64,000 bases of DNA, from positions 1-64,000 of the forward strand of contig NZ_JBLZPK010000012.1 of the NCBI RefSeq assembly GCF_049199905.1, given 5' to 3'. The notes under the pieces are model-generated. The model saw nothing but the letters and a program-made list of their open reading frames with translations, had not been told where the DNA came from and made no database searches. The stretch is from Shinella sp032095155. Its GTDB lineage: Bacteria > Pseudomonadota > Alphaproteobacteria > Rhizobiales > Rhizobiaceae. Shown piece after piece: positions 34,247 to 42,662 of this stretch (its first letter is position 1; each line of letters begins with the position of its first letter). Position numbers and translations under genes: made by a program.

Positions 34247-35317
34247 ATGAAGGTGCTTGTGACGGGACACCAGGGTTATATCGGCGCCGTGATGGTGCCG
34301 ATCCTCCTGCGGGCGGGGCACGAGGTGCATGGCTATGACGCCAGGCTTTACCGGCGCTGCGCCTATGCGCCGGGCGGGCCGATGACCGAGGTTCCCTCCA
34401 CCCTGAAGGATGTCAGGGACATCACGCCCCAGGATCTCGAAGGCTTCGATGCCGTCATCCATCTCGCGGCGCTGTCGAACGATCCGCTGAGCAATCTCGA
34501 TCCCGACGTCACCTACGACATCAACCACAAGGGCAGCGTGCGCGTCGCGCGGGCGGCCAAGGAGGCGGGCGTCGGCCGCTTTCTCTTCGCCTCCTCCTGC
34601 AGCAACTATGGCCTGGCCGGCGAAGACCTCGTTGCCGAGGGTGCGCCGCTCAATCCGGTATCGGCCTATGGCCGCTCCAAGGTGATGGCGGAGGCCGACA
34701 TTGCCGGGCTGGCGGATGCGAGCTTTTGCCCGGTGTTCCTGCGGCCGGCGACGGCCTACGGCCTTTCGCCCATGCTGCGCTTCGACATCGTCTTGAACAA
34801 CCTCGTCGCCTGGGCCGTCACGCGCGGCGTCATCCTCTTGAAGTCGGACGGCACGCCCTGGCGGCCGATCGTCCATGTCGAGGATATTTCCGGCGCCTTC
34901 CTGGCAGCCCTCGAAGCGCCGTCGGAAGCGGTCTTCGCCGAGGCGTTCAATGTCGGCCGCACGGAACACAACTACCAAGTCCGCGACATCGCCGACGTCG
35001 TGGCGCGCACCGTGCCGGGCTGCCGGCTGGAATATGCCAGCGAGGCCGGGCCGGATGCGCGCTCCTACCGCGTCGATTTCGGCAAGATCGCGCGGACCCT
35101 CCCGGCCTTCCGCCCGAAATGGGACGTGGTGGCCGGGGCCGAGCAGCTCCATGACGCCTATCGCGGCGCCGGCCTCACGCTTCAGGAATTCGAAGGCCCA
35201 CGCTACCAGCGCATCGGCCATATCCGCGCGCTTCTCGCCAGCAACACGATCGACCGGCACCTCAGGTGGCGGCCGGTGGCCAAGGCCCCGGCGGACATGC
35301 TGGCGGCGCGCGCCTGA
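34247..35317 (+). CDS. NAD-dependent sugar epimerase/dehydratase (extended SDR)
   Basis: 356 residues. Rossmann motif VTGHQGYIGAVM at the N-terminus, LAALSNDPLSNLDP, SSCSNYG and catalytic Y141/K145 in YGRSK. It belongs to the extended SDR group acting on nucleotide sugars (4-epimerases, 4,6-dehydratases). The region FLRPATAYGLSPMLRFDIV is common in SDRs found in C-methyl-sugar pathways. The module makes CDP-glucose (RfbF) but has no obvious RfbG, so this enzyme could supply the dehydratase or a later reduction step. That is inference. Confidence 0.85.
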   Translation: MKVLVTGHQGYIGAVMVPILLRAGHEVHGYDARLYRRCAYAPGGPMTEVPSTLKDVRDITPQDLEGFDAVIHLAALSNDPLSNLDPDVTYDINHKGSVRVARAAKEAGVGRFLFASSCSNYGLAGEDLVAEGAPLNPVSAYGRSKVMAEADIAGLADASFCPVFLRPATAYGLSPMLRFDIVLNNLVAWAVTRGVILLKSDGTPWRPIVHVEDISGAFLAALEAPSEAVFAEAFNVGRTEHNYQVRDIADVVARTVPGCRLEYASEAGPDARSYRVDFGKIARTLPAFRPKWDVVAGAEQLHDAYRGAGLTLQEFEGPRYQRIGHIRALLASNTIDRHLRWRPVAKAPADMLAARA

Positions 35318-35326
35318 GGGATGGCA

Positions 35327-36640
35327 ATGAACGAGGCGGCCCGGATTTCCCCATCGGTGGACGGCGCGGCCGATATCGGCGACGAACTCCATGCGCTCGT
35401 CTCCCGGCTCTTTCCGATCGGCCGCAGCATCACCGGAGAGGGCGTGCGCCGCACGCTTGCGATCCTGTCGGAACACGTCGATCTCGCGGTCCGTGAAGTG
35501 CCCACGGGCACGGAGGTCTTCGACTGGACGGTGCCGCAGGAGTGGACGGTGCGCGATGCCTATGTCCGCGCGGCGAATGGTAAGGTCGTGGTCGATCTCG
35601 CCGCATCCAACCTGCATCTCGTCGGCTACAGCGAGCCGGTGGCGCGCCGCATGCCGCTTTCCGAGCTTCGCAGCCATATCCATACGCTGCCGGACCAGTC
35701 GGACCTCATTCCCTACCGGACCAGCTACTACAGCCGGAGCTGGGGCTTCTGCATGGCGCACCGCGACTATCTGGCACTGAAGGAGGGGGACTACGACGTC
35801 TTCATCGACACCACGCTCGCCGACGGGGCGCTCAGCTATGGCGAGGCATTTCTGCCGGGCGAAACCGGGCGCGAGGTGCTGCTGACCGCCCATATCTGCC
35901 ACCCGTCGCTCGCCAACGACAACTGCTCCGGCCTTGCGGTGCTCGCGCTCGTCGCCACGGCGCTTGGCCGGCGCCGCAACCGGTTCGGCTACCGTTTCCT
36001 CTTCGCGCCGGGCACGATCGGCGCGCTCTGCTGGCTTGCCAGCAATGAAGAGCGGCTTTCGCGCATCGATCACGGCCTCGTCGTCTCCTGCGTAGGCGAC
36101 GGCGGCGGACCGGTCTATAAGCGCAGCCGCCGCGGCGATGCGACGATCGACCGAGCCATGGAGGCCGTGCGGTGTGATGGCCGGACGGTGACGATGCTCG
36201 ATTTCAGCCCCTTCGGCTATGACGAGCGGCAATTCTGCTCGCCGGGCTTCGACCTGCCGGTCGGCCTGCTCCAGCGCAGCGCCTTCGGAACCTTTCCCGA
36301 ATATCATACCTCGGCGGATAATCTCGATTTCGTGCGGCCGGAGCATCTTGCCTCCTCCTTTCGCATGATCATGGACATCATCGATGTAATCGAAACCGAC
36401 CGCGTACCCCTGAACCTCTCGCCGAAGGGGGAGCCGCAGCTCGGACGGCGGGGTCTCTACTCGGCGACCGGCGGCCACAAGACGACGTCGGATATCACCA
36501 TGGCCTATCTCTGGGTGCTGAACCTTGCCGACGGCCGCCATTCGCTGCTCGATATCGCACGCCGCTCCGGCCTGCCGTTCTCGGCTATCGCCGCTGCCGC
36601 CACGCGGCTTGAGGATTGCGGGCTGCTCGGCGACGCCTAG
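35327..36640 (+). CDS. DUF4910 family aminopeptidase-like protein
   Basis: 437 residues; ATG 35327 has GAGGG at the right distance, while the ATG at 35321 lies too close to it. The middle is a M28-like peptidase fold with a metal-site sequence LTAHICHPSLANDNCSGLAV, and ASNEER for the acidic residue. The end (VLNLADGRHSLLDIARRSG, LPFSAIAAAATRLEDCGLL) is a winged-helix-like domain usual in this family. DUF4910 genes occur repeatedly in polysaccharide clusters with C-methyltransferases. Their reaction is not established; hydrolysis of an amide-linked substituent is possible. Its stop overlaps the convergent rfbC by 4 bp. Confidence 0.8.
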   Translation: MNEAARISPSVDGAADIGDELHALVSRLFPIGRSITGEGVRRTLAILSEHVDLAVREVPTGTEVFDWTVPQEWTVRDAYVRAANGKVVVDLAASNLHLVGYSEPVARRMPLSELRSHIHTLPDQSDLIPYRTSYYSRSWGFCMAHRDYLALKEGDYDVFIDTTLADGALSYGEAFLPGETGREVLLTAHICHPSLANDNCSGLAVLALVATALGRRRNRFGYRFLFAPGTIGALCWLASNEERLSRIDHGLVVSCVGDGGGPVYKRSRRGDATIDRAMEAVRCDGRTVTMLDFSPFGYDERQFCSPGFDLPVGLLQRSAFGTFPEYHTSADNLDFVRPEHLASSFRMIMDIIDVIETDRVPLNLSPKGEPQLGRRGLYSATGGHKTTSDITMAYLWVLNLADGRHSLLDIARRSGLPFSAIAAAATRLEDCGLLGDA

Positions 36641-37182
36641 GCATAATGGTCGGATTCCGCAAGGAGCGGCCAATTCCCGTCCTTTTCCGACATCACCGCC
36701 GGTTTTGCCGGCCAGTCTATCGCAAGGGCGGGATCGTCATGGCGCACACCGGCCGCGGCCGCCGGCTCGTAACGCGCGGATATGAGGTAGCCGACGACGG
36801 CATCCTCAGTCAGCGACAGGAAGCCGTGGGCGAAGCCTTCCGGAATATAGAGCTGGCGCATGTTGTCGGCGCTGAGTTCCGCCGCCGTCCAGCGGCAATA
36901 GCTGCGCGATTGCGGGCGCAGATCGACGGCCACGTCCCAGATCGCCCCCTTCAGGCAGGACACCAGCTTGACCTCCTGGTGCGGTGCGCGCTGGAAATGC
37001 AGGCCGCGAAGCGTGTGCTTCTTGACCGAACGGGAAAGGCTGTGCTGGACGAAACGATGTTCGAGGGCCAGCGCTTCCATTTCGTCGATACAGAAGGTCC
37101 TGGCGAAGGAGCCCCGCTCGTCTGTTATCGGCGACGCTTCGATCAGCCACACGCCGTCGAGATCGGTCCTGCTGAACAGCAT
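36637..37182 (-). CDS. rfbC: dTDP-4-dehydrorhamnose 3,5-epimerase family protein
   Basis: 181 residues from ATG 37182 (AAGGAC upstream); an earlier ATG at 37260 is not supported. Cupin fold with HTLRGLHFQRAPHQE (catalytic His), KLVSCLKGAIWDVAVDLR, IPEGFAHGFLSL. The sequence keeps the residues of the RfbC/RmlC epimerases. Without rmlA, rmlB or rmlD nearby it is unlikely to make rhamnose; it more likely epimerises a CDP- or dTDP-linked 4-keto sugar in this module. It is the only gene of the module on the minus strand. Confidence 0.88.
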   Translation of the reverse strand: MLFSRTDLDGVWLIEASPITDERGSFARTFCIDEMEALALEHRFVQHSLSRSVKKHTLRGLHFQRAPHQEVKLVSCLKGAIWDVAVDLRPQSRSYCRWTAAELSADNMRQLYIPEGFAHGFLSLTEDAVVGYLISARYEPAAAAGVRHDDPALAIDWPAKPAVMSEKDGNWPLLAESDHYA

Positions 37183-37309
37183 CGGTTTGTCCTTTCCTGC
37201 CTTCCCCCGATCCTGACGGATGCAACCCGTCTGCCAAGTGCGGTTTCCGGCGTATTGCAAAGGCCCGGGCGGTAGGATGGTGAACGTTCGCTTACGCGCG
37301 TTTCATAGT

Positions 37310-37328
37310 GCTACGCCTTTCGGACAGG
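37310..37328 (+). promoter_or_regulatory. Candidate EPS-box upstream of the C-methyltransferase operon
   Basis: GCTACGCCTTTCGGACAGG. Apart from the first base and a GC/CG swap it equals the minus-strand box at 34135-34117 over 19 bp. It lies about 150 bp before the ATG at 37474 and about 130 bp before rfbC, so it could serve either unit. Confidence 0.55.
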
Positions 37329-37473
37329 TTCGGTGTTCGCAAAGTAGTATGGCAGGCTTCGTATTCCGCGCCTAATCTGGCACCCACGTCGAGAAACGGT
37401 CCCTTTACGGATAGGCTATCTTCGATCGCCTCCTCCTTCGGTCTGGACCGAGTATCTCCTTGGAGGCGTTGCC

Positions 37474-38769
37474 ATGAGTTTTCAGGCCAGCCATTCACTT
37501 TCGCAATCTCACAGCCTGTCGCTCAGGCCCGCTTGCCGGCTGTGCGGCAGAACCTTGAAGCACACCGTCGTCGATCTCGGCATGTCGCCGCCGTGCGAAA
37601 GCTTTCGCCAGGAAAGCGAACTCGGCCTGATGGAGGCATATTATCCATTGCATGTGCGCGTGTGTGAGGAATGTTTGCTGGTGCAGCTGGAGGAATATGT
37701 CAGCCGGGAGAGCATCTTTGAGGAGTATGCCTACTTCTCCTCCTACTCCACGAGCTGGGTGGCGCATGCGGAGCGCTATTGCGACCGCATGATCGATCGC
37801 TTTGCCCTCCACGCACACAGCTTCGTGGTCGAGATCGCCAGCAATGACGGCTATCTCCTGCAGCATTTTGTGGCGCGGGGCATTCCCGTGCTCGGTATCG
37901 AGCCGGCGATCAATGTCGCGGAGGTGGCGATTGCCCGCAACATACCGACGAAGACCGCCTTCTTCGGCAAGCGAATTGCCGGCGACATGGCGGCAGCCGG
38001 CCAGAAGGCCGACCTGATCGTCGCCAACAACGTGCTGGCGCAGGTCCCCGACCTCAATGATTTCGTGGGCGGCATGAAGCGCATCCTCAAGCCCGAGGGT
38101 GTCGTGACGCTGGAGTTCCCCCATGTCGCGACGCTGATCGCGCAGAACCAGTTCGATACCATCTACCACGAGCACTTCTCGTATTTTTCCCTGTTCACGG
38201 TGCAGGTCGCCGCCCGGCTGCACGGCCTGGAGATCTTCGACGTCGAGGAACTGCCGACCCACGGCGGGTCGCTGCGTGTCTATCTCGGCCATGCCGGACG
38301 CTCGGGCGTGATCAGCCCTGATGTCGCGGCGCTCCTGGAACGGGAACGCCGGTCCGGTCTGCATGGCGTAGAGGCCTATACGTCGTTTGCCGCGCGCGCC
38401 CGCCAAGCCAAGCGCAACCTCCTCTATTTCCTCATCAGCGTGAAGGAGAGGGGGGCGAGCATCTGCGGCTACGGCGCGCCCGGCAAGGGCAACACGCTTT
38501 TGAACTATTGCGGGATCGGCACGGATTTCCTCGATTTCACCGTGGACCGCAATCCCTACAAGCACGGCCGGTTCACGCCGGGCATGCACATCCCCATCCT
38601 GCCCGTCGAGGCGATCGATCGCCACCGGCCGGATTACATCCTGATCCTGCCCTGGAACCTCAAGGCCGAGATCGTTGCCCAGATGCGCCATGTCGGCGAA
38701 TGGGGTGCCAAGTTCGTCGTTCCCATTCCCGAGGTCGCCATCCTCGATCCGCTGGAGGATTTGTCATGA
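37474..38769 (+). CDS. Sugar C-methyltransferase (TylCIII/NovU/EvaC type)
   Basis: 431 residues in the usual three-part layout. The N-terminus has zinc-binding Cys pairs (CRLCGRTLKHTVVDLGMSPP, then CEECLLVQL). The central SAM domain has VVEIASNDGYLLQHF and IVANNVLAQVPDLNDF. The C-terminal Methyltransf_14 domain has CGYGAPGKGNTLLNYC. Enzymes of this family add a methyl carbon to C-3 of 4-keto-deoxy nucleotide sugars, giving branched sugars. The start after TTGGAGG fits. It is first in a three-gene operon with rfbF and a PIG-L deacetylase. Confidence 0.9.
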   Translation: MSFQASHSLSQSHSLSLRPACRLCGRTLKHTVVDLGMSPPCESFRQESELGLMEAYYPLHVRVCEECLLVQLEEYVSRESIFEEYAYFSSYSTSWVAHAERYCDRMIDRFALHAHSFVVEIASNDGYLLQHFVARGIPVLGIEPAINVAEVAIARNIPTKTAFFGKRIAGDMAAAGQKADLIVANNVLAQVPDLNDFVGGMKRILKPEGVVTLEFPHVATLIAQNQFDTIYHEHFSYFSLFTVQVAARLHGLEIFDVEELPTHGGSLRVYLGHAGRSGVISPDVAALLERERRSGLHGVEAYTSFAARARQAKRNLLYFLISVKERGASICGYGAPGKGNTLLNYCGIGTDFLDFTVDRNPYKHGRFTPGMHIPILPVEAIDRHRPDYILILPWNLKAEIVAQMRHVGEWGAKFVVPIPEVAILDPLEDLS

Positions 38770-39578
38770 AGGTCGTGCTCTTCTGCGGCGGGCGGGGAAC
38801 GCGCATCCGCGAATATTCGGAAGCCGTGCCCAAGCCCATGATCCCGCTCGGCGCGCAGCCGATCCTGAGGCATGTCATGCAGTACTACGCCTCCTACGGC
38901 CACGACGACTTCACGCTCTGCCTCGGTTACAAGGCGAATGTGATCAAGGACTTCTTCCTGAACTGCCGGCCGCAGACGTTCTCGGATTGCATCGTCTCCG
39001 GCGAGGGGCGGGTCGAGCTGCTCGGCGAGGCGCAGGAGCATTGGCGCATCGCGCTGATCGATACCGGCATCTGGCGCAATATCGGCGAACGGCTGTGGGC
39101 CGTGCGGGAACAGGTGCGGGGGGAGCGCATCTTCCTGGCCAATTACAGCGACGGCCTGACCGACGTCGACCTCGACGACATGGTCGCCCGCTTCGAGGCG
39201 AGCGGCAAGCTCGCCTGTTTCCTCGCGGTCCGGCCGCCGCTCACCTATCACCTCGCCGATATCGACGATGCGGGACGGGTGCGGGAATTCCGCTCGTCGG
39301 ACACGTCGGAGATCTGGATCAACGGCGGCTATTTCCTGATGCGCAACGAGATCTTCGACTACATGCGCGAGGGCGAGGAGCTGGTGCTCGAACCCTTCGA
39401 GCGGCTGATCAAGGACGACATGCTGATGGCCTACAAGCACGAAGGCTTCTGGCGCTCCATGGACACGCTGCGCGACTGGCAGATGCTGGAGGAAATGGTC
39501 GAGCGTGGCGAGATGCCGTGGGTCCGCCAGACGGAGGGAGAGCGCATATCCAGGCTGCGCAGGGTCGGCCGGCCATGA
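38766..39578 (+). CDS. rfbF: Glucose-1-phosphate cytidylyltransferase
   Basis: 270 residues; the start overlaps the methyltransferase stop (ATGA). The N-terminus VVLFCGGRGTRIREYSEAVPKPM is the nucleotide-binding loop of sugar nucleotidyltransferases, and NYSDGLTDVDL carries the metal-binding Asp. LTYHLADIDDAGRV and SEIWINGGYFLM match the RfbF group. It makes CDP-glucose from CTP and glucose-1-phosphate, the entry to CDP-3,6-dideoxy and branched sugars. The usual partner CDP-glucose 4,6-dehydratase (RfbG) is not obvious in this window. Confidence 0.9.
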   Translation: MKVVLFCGGRGTRIREYSEAVPKPMIPLGAQPILRHVMQYYASYGHDDFTLCLGYKANVIKDFFLNCRPQTFSDCIVSGEGRVELLGEAQEHWRIALIDTGIWRNIGERLWAVREQVRGERIFLANYSDGLTDVDLDDMVARFEASGKLACFLAVRPPLTYHLADIDDAGRVREFRSSDTSEIWINGGYFLMRNEIFDYMREGEELVLEPFERLIKDDMLMAYKHEGFWRSMDTLRDWQMLEEMVERGEMPWVRQTEGERISRLRRVGRP

Positions 39579-40228
39579 AGACGCTGCCCCTCGCTTCCGT
39601 CGGACATCGTTTGCGGGTCCTCTGCCTCGGCGCGCATGCCGACGATATCGAGATCGGCGCGGGCGGCACGATCCTTGGCCTGATCGCGGCCGGCGTGAAA
39701 CTGGAGGTCCATTGGTGCGTCATGAGCGCGACGCCGGAGCGGGCCGCCGAAACGCGCCAGGCTGCCGCCGCCTTCCTCGCAGGTGCCATCTCCACCACGG
39801 TCGAGGTCTGCGGGTTCGAGGACAGCTACTTTCCCAGCCAGAGCCGCGAGATAAAGACTTTCATGCTGGCATTGCGTGATAGGGTCGAGCCGGACGTCAT
39901 CTTCACCCACAGCCGTCGCGATGCCCATCAGGATCATCGGGAGCTCAATAAGCTCACAACGAATATATTCCGGGACCACTTCGTCTTAGAATATGAAATC
40001 CCGAAATGGGATGGCGACATCACGGAGCGCAATGCCTACGTGCCGCTGCCTCCGGATGTCATCGATCGCAAGATCGATCTGCTCATGGAGCATTTTGCGA
40101 CGCAACGGTCCAAGGACTGGTTCCACGCGGATGTCTTCCGGGGATTAGCCCGCATGCGCGGCATGGAGTGCCGATCGCCCTCGCTTTTCGCGGAGGCTTT
40201 CACGGTGCGCAAGATGGCCCTCGCATAG
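39575..40228 (+). CDS. PIG-L family deacetylase
   Basis: 217 residues; the start overlaps the rfbF stop by 4 bp. Zinc-binding AHADDIEIGAGG near residue 20 and SRRDAHQDHREL further on contain the Asp/His ligands of LmbE/PIG-L enzymes, which remove N-acetyl groups from GlcNAc-type substrates. In this module it may deacetylate an amino sugar or act on a lipid-linked intermediate. Downstream codons around 39950-40020 are somewhat richer in A/T than neighbours. It is the last gene of the operon, 67 bp before the second LuxR gene. Confidence 0.88.
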   Translation: MKTLPLASVGHRLRVLCLGAHADDIEIGAGGTILGLIAAGVKLEVHWCVMSATPERAAETRQAAAAFLAGAISTTVEVCGFEDSYFPSQSREIKTFMLALRDRVEPDVIFTHSRRDAHQDHRELNKLTTNIFRDHFVLEYEIPKWDGDITERNAYVPLPPDVIDRKIDLLMEHFATQRSKDWFHADVFRGLARMRGMECRSPSLFAEAFTVRKMALA

Positions 40229-40295
40229 GGCAGACAGCACGGATCGACGCAGACCCAGACTCGTAATTCTGACCAGGAAATTAGTGAGGGGTACC

Positions 40296-41099
40296 ATGGC
40301 GAGAGACGACGAAGCGGATTTCGACGAGGAGTCGATCGATATTTTCCGGACAAGGAATTCGATCGGCAGCGACCCGCGCGCCGAGTCCAGGGAGTACATC
40401 GACCGGCAGCAGCCTCAGCAATATGCCGCAAGCGACTATGTCGCGATCTTCGACAAGCGGAACCTCGACCGGGAATGTCTCGCCAACAGCCTGCATTCGC
40501 ATCGGATCGGTATCAGCGTCTTCACCTTTTCAGGGCTTGCCGCCTGGCAGCAGGGCAAGGCCAACCTCGGCACCCTTCGCGCCAGCCTCATCAATATCGG
40601 CAGCAGGAATGTCTCCGAGCCTGATCTCAGGGATGAAATCACGCAGCTCCTGACGACGCTGGAGCCGGTGCCGGTGGTGGTGCTGTCCGACAACCAGACG
40701 CTCGACCATGTTCTCGAGGTCATCGACCTCGGCGTGCACGGCTTCATTCCAAGCTCCGTCGATATCGATATCTGCATCGAGGCGATCGGGCTTGCCATTG
40801 CCGGCGGGCAGTTCGTTCCGGCCAGCAGCGTGCTTGCGATGCGCGGCCTTCTCGGCAGCTATCCGCAAAAGGTCTGCGGCCGATCCGCCTTCACGGTGCG
40901 CCAGGCCGCGGTCGCCGAGGCGCTGCGCCGCGGCAAGGCGAACAAGATCATCGCCCGCGAACTCAACCTCTGTGAAAGCACGGTGAAGGTTCACATCCGC
41001 AACATCATGAAGAAGCTCGGCGCGACCAACCGCACGGAGGTCGCCTGCAAGGTCGGCGAGATCATGTCCGACGAGATCTATCAGAACAGCCGGGCGTGA
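40296..41099 (+). CDS. LuxR/NarL-type regulator with degenerate receiver (copy 2)
   Basis: 267 residues from ATG 40296 (GTGAGGGG upstream). A polar N-terminus of about 45 residues is followed by a receiver-like domain lacking the acceptor Asp (SLINIGSRNV) and the Lys (GFIPSSVD). It ends with a helix-turn-helix (FTVRQAAVAEALRRGKANK, then ESTVKVHIRNIMKKLGATN). The recognition helix is nearly the same as in the regulator at 31886, so the two probably bind similar sites. The order luxR-wzz-wza with 28 and 12 bp gaps suggests one operon with the export genes. Confidence 0.85.
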   Translation: MARDDEADFDEESIDIFRTRNSIGSDPRAESREYIDRQQPQQYAASDYVAIFDKRNLDRECLANSLHSHRIGISVFTFSGLAAWQQGKANLGTLRASLINIGSRNVSEPDLRDEITQLLTTLEPVPVVVLSDNQTLDHVLEVIDLGVHGFIPSSVDIDICIEAIGLAIAGGQFVPASSVLAMRGLLGSYPQKVCGRSAFTVRQAAVAEALRRGKANKIIARELNLCESTVKVHIRNIMKKLGATNRTEVACKVGEIMSDEIYQNSRA

Positions 41100-41126
41100 C
41101 CCGGCTCCCATAACAGGAATTCAGTC

Positions 41127-42650
41127 ATGATCTGGTCAGAGAAACCGGCCGCCCCGGAGGAGTTCGTCCTTCCCCGGGTCCTTACCGTCATTGTCGAACG
41201 CCGGTGGCCCATTCTGGCCTGCCTTGTCGCGGGTGTAGTGATTGCGACCATCGGCTATCTCGACCAGCCGTCGCGCTACGGTGCCGAGGCGGTGCTGGCG
41301 CTGGACGTGCGCAAGTTCCAGGCCTTGCCGACGGAATCCGTCGTTTCGCCGCTGCCGCAGGAAAGCCCGGTGCTGCGCACCGAGGTCGATATCATCAGCT
41401 CCCGCTCCATGGCCGAGAGGGTTCTGGCCGATTTACAGGCGGAGGGTATCGATGCCGCCAAGGGTTTTGGCCTGACGACGGAAAACGGGGCCGGCCAGGC
41501 GGCGCTGTCCGACCGTATGAACCGTGCCGGCACCGATCGGCGTGTCCTTCTCGACAGCCTCATCTCCGGCGTCCGCGTCACCAATGACGGCCGTTCCTAC
41601 ACGATCTATGTCGCCTTCAGCGGCATGGAGCCCGAATTTACCGCCGCGGTCGCCAATGCCTATGCTGAGGCCTATATCAACTATCAGGTCGATGTGCAGA
41701 CGACGGCGACGCGGCGGGTCAGCGACTGGCTTGGAACGCGCCTCGTCAGTCTGCGCAGCGAACTGGAGCGTTCTGAACATGCCGCGACATTGTTCCGCGA
41801 GAAATCCGGTATTGCCAAGTCGAACGGCACGACCCTGCTGTCCCAGCAGATCGCCGGCCTGAACACCGAGCTGGCGCGGCTGAGGGCTCAGCTTGCGGGG
41901 TCGGTTGCGCGTCTTGCGACTGCGGTCGACATGTCGGATGGAAAAACTGGCCTTGCTCTTCCGGAGGTGCTGAATTCAGTGGCGATCCAGCAGCTGCGTA
42001 CCGAGGAAGCCCGTCTCAAGCGCCAGCTTGCCGCGATCAGCGAAAGCGGCGCGGTTAAGAACCCGCAAATTCCGGAGCTGACCTCGCAGTTGGAGACGAT
42101 CCAGGCGCAGATCGGCGCGGAGGTGGAGCAGATCGTCGATAGCCTGCGCACGGAAATCGAGGTCACGCGACGCCAGCAGACCGGCCTGGAGGCGAGCCTG
42201 AAGCAGTTGCAGGCGGAGATGTCGAACGCCAACGAGGCGATCGTGCAGGCCGACCAGCTCGACCGCGAGGCCAGTGCAAACCGGGCGATCTACGAGAGCT
42301 ATCTCACGCGCTACAAGCAGACGATCGAGCAGGACGGCATCGCGATGGCGGAGGCGCGCATCATTTCGCGCGCGGTGCCATCCGGATCGCCATCGAGCCC
42401 AAGCGCCTCCGCCTGGCTCATTGGTGGGCTGGTGTTCGGCCTCGCGGCCGGTGCGGTTGCGGCGCTGCTTCTCGAGTTGCGCGCCAGCTTCCAGCGCCGT
42501 CCCCATCCGGGCGAAAGCCGTGCCGTCATCCCGCACGATCTTGGAATGCCGGAACGTCGTCCCTTCATCGCCGACTATCCCGGCCCGGCGTCCGAGGTCA
42601 GGAAACGTATGGAAACGCCTGTCGACAGGCCCTCTATCGTCGGGATGTAA
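41127..42650 (+). CDS. Wzz/GumC-type chain-length determinant without kinase domain
   Basis: 507 residues. Transmembrane helices at about 30-48 and 428-448 enclose a periplasmic region with long coiled coils (about 180-400). The N-terminal Wzz motif VLTVIVERRWPILACL and the conserved proline-rich end (SRAVPSGSPSSPSA) fit the GumC/ExoP N-terminal part. No Walker A/B tyrosine-kinase domain follows; the C-terminal 50 residues are cytoplasmic and Pro/Arg-rich. It sets polymer length and links Wzy to the outer-membrane exporter. A separate tyrosine kinase is not seen in the window. Confidence 0.88.
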   Translation: MIWSEKPAAPEEFVLPRVLTVIVERRWPILACLVAGVVIATIGYLDQPSRYGAEAVLALDVRKFQALPTESVVSPLPQESPVLRTEVDIISSRSMAERVLADLQAEGIDAAKGFGLTTENGAGQAALSDRMNRAGTDRRVLLDSLISGVRVTNDGRSYTIYVAFSGMEPEFTAAVANAYAEAYINYQVDVQTTATRRVSDWLGTRLVSLRSELERSEHAATLFREKSGIAKSNGTTLLSQQIAGLNTELARLRAQLAGSVARLATAVDMSDGKTGLALPEVLNSVAIQQLRTEEARLKRQLAAISESGAVKNPQIPELTSQLETIQAQIGAEVEQIVDSLRTEIEVTRRQQTGLEASLKQLQAEMSNANEAIVQADQLDREASANRAIYESYLTRYKQTIEQDGIAMAEARIISRAVPSGSPSSPSASAWLIGGLVFGLAAGAVAALLLELRASFQRRPHPGESRAVIPHDLGMPERRPFIADYPGPASEVRKRMETPVDRPSIVGM

Positions 42651-42662
42651 GGTAAAAGCACC

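Noticed and set aside
34220..36673. Minus-strand frame of about 817 codons
   Set aside because: Antisense to the epimerase and DUF4910 genes, with no recognisable protein.
37474..40228. A rhamnose (rml) pathway
   Set aside because: rfbC alone is present; rmlA, rmlB and rmlD were not seen, and the nucleotidyltransferase is of the RfbF (CTP) type.
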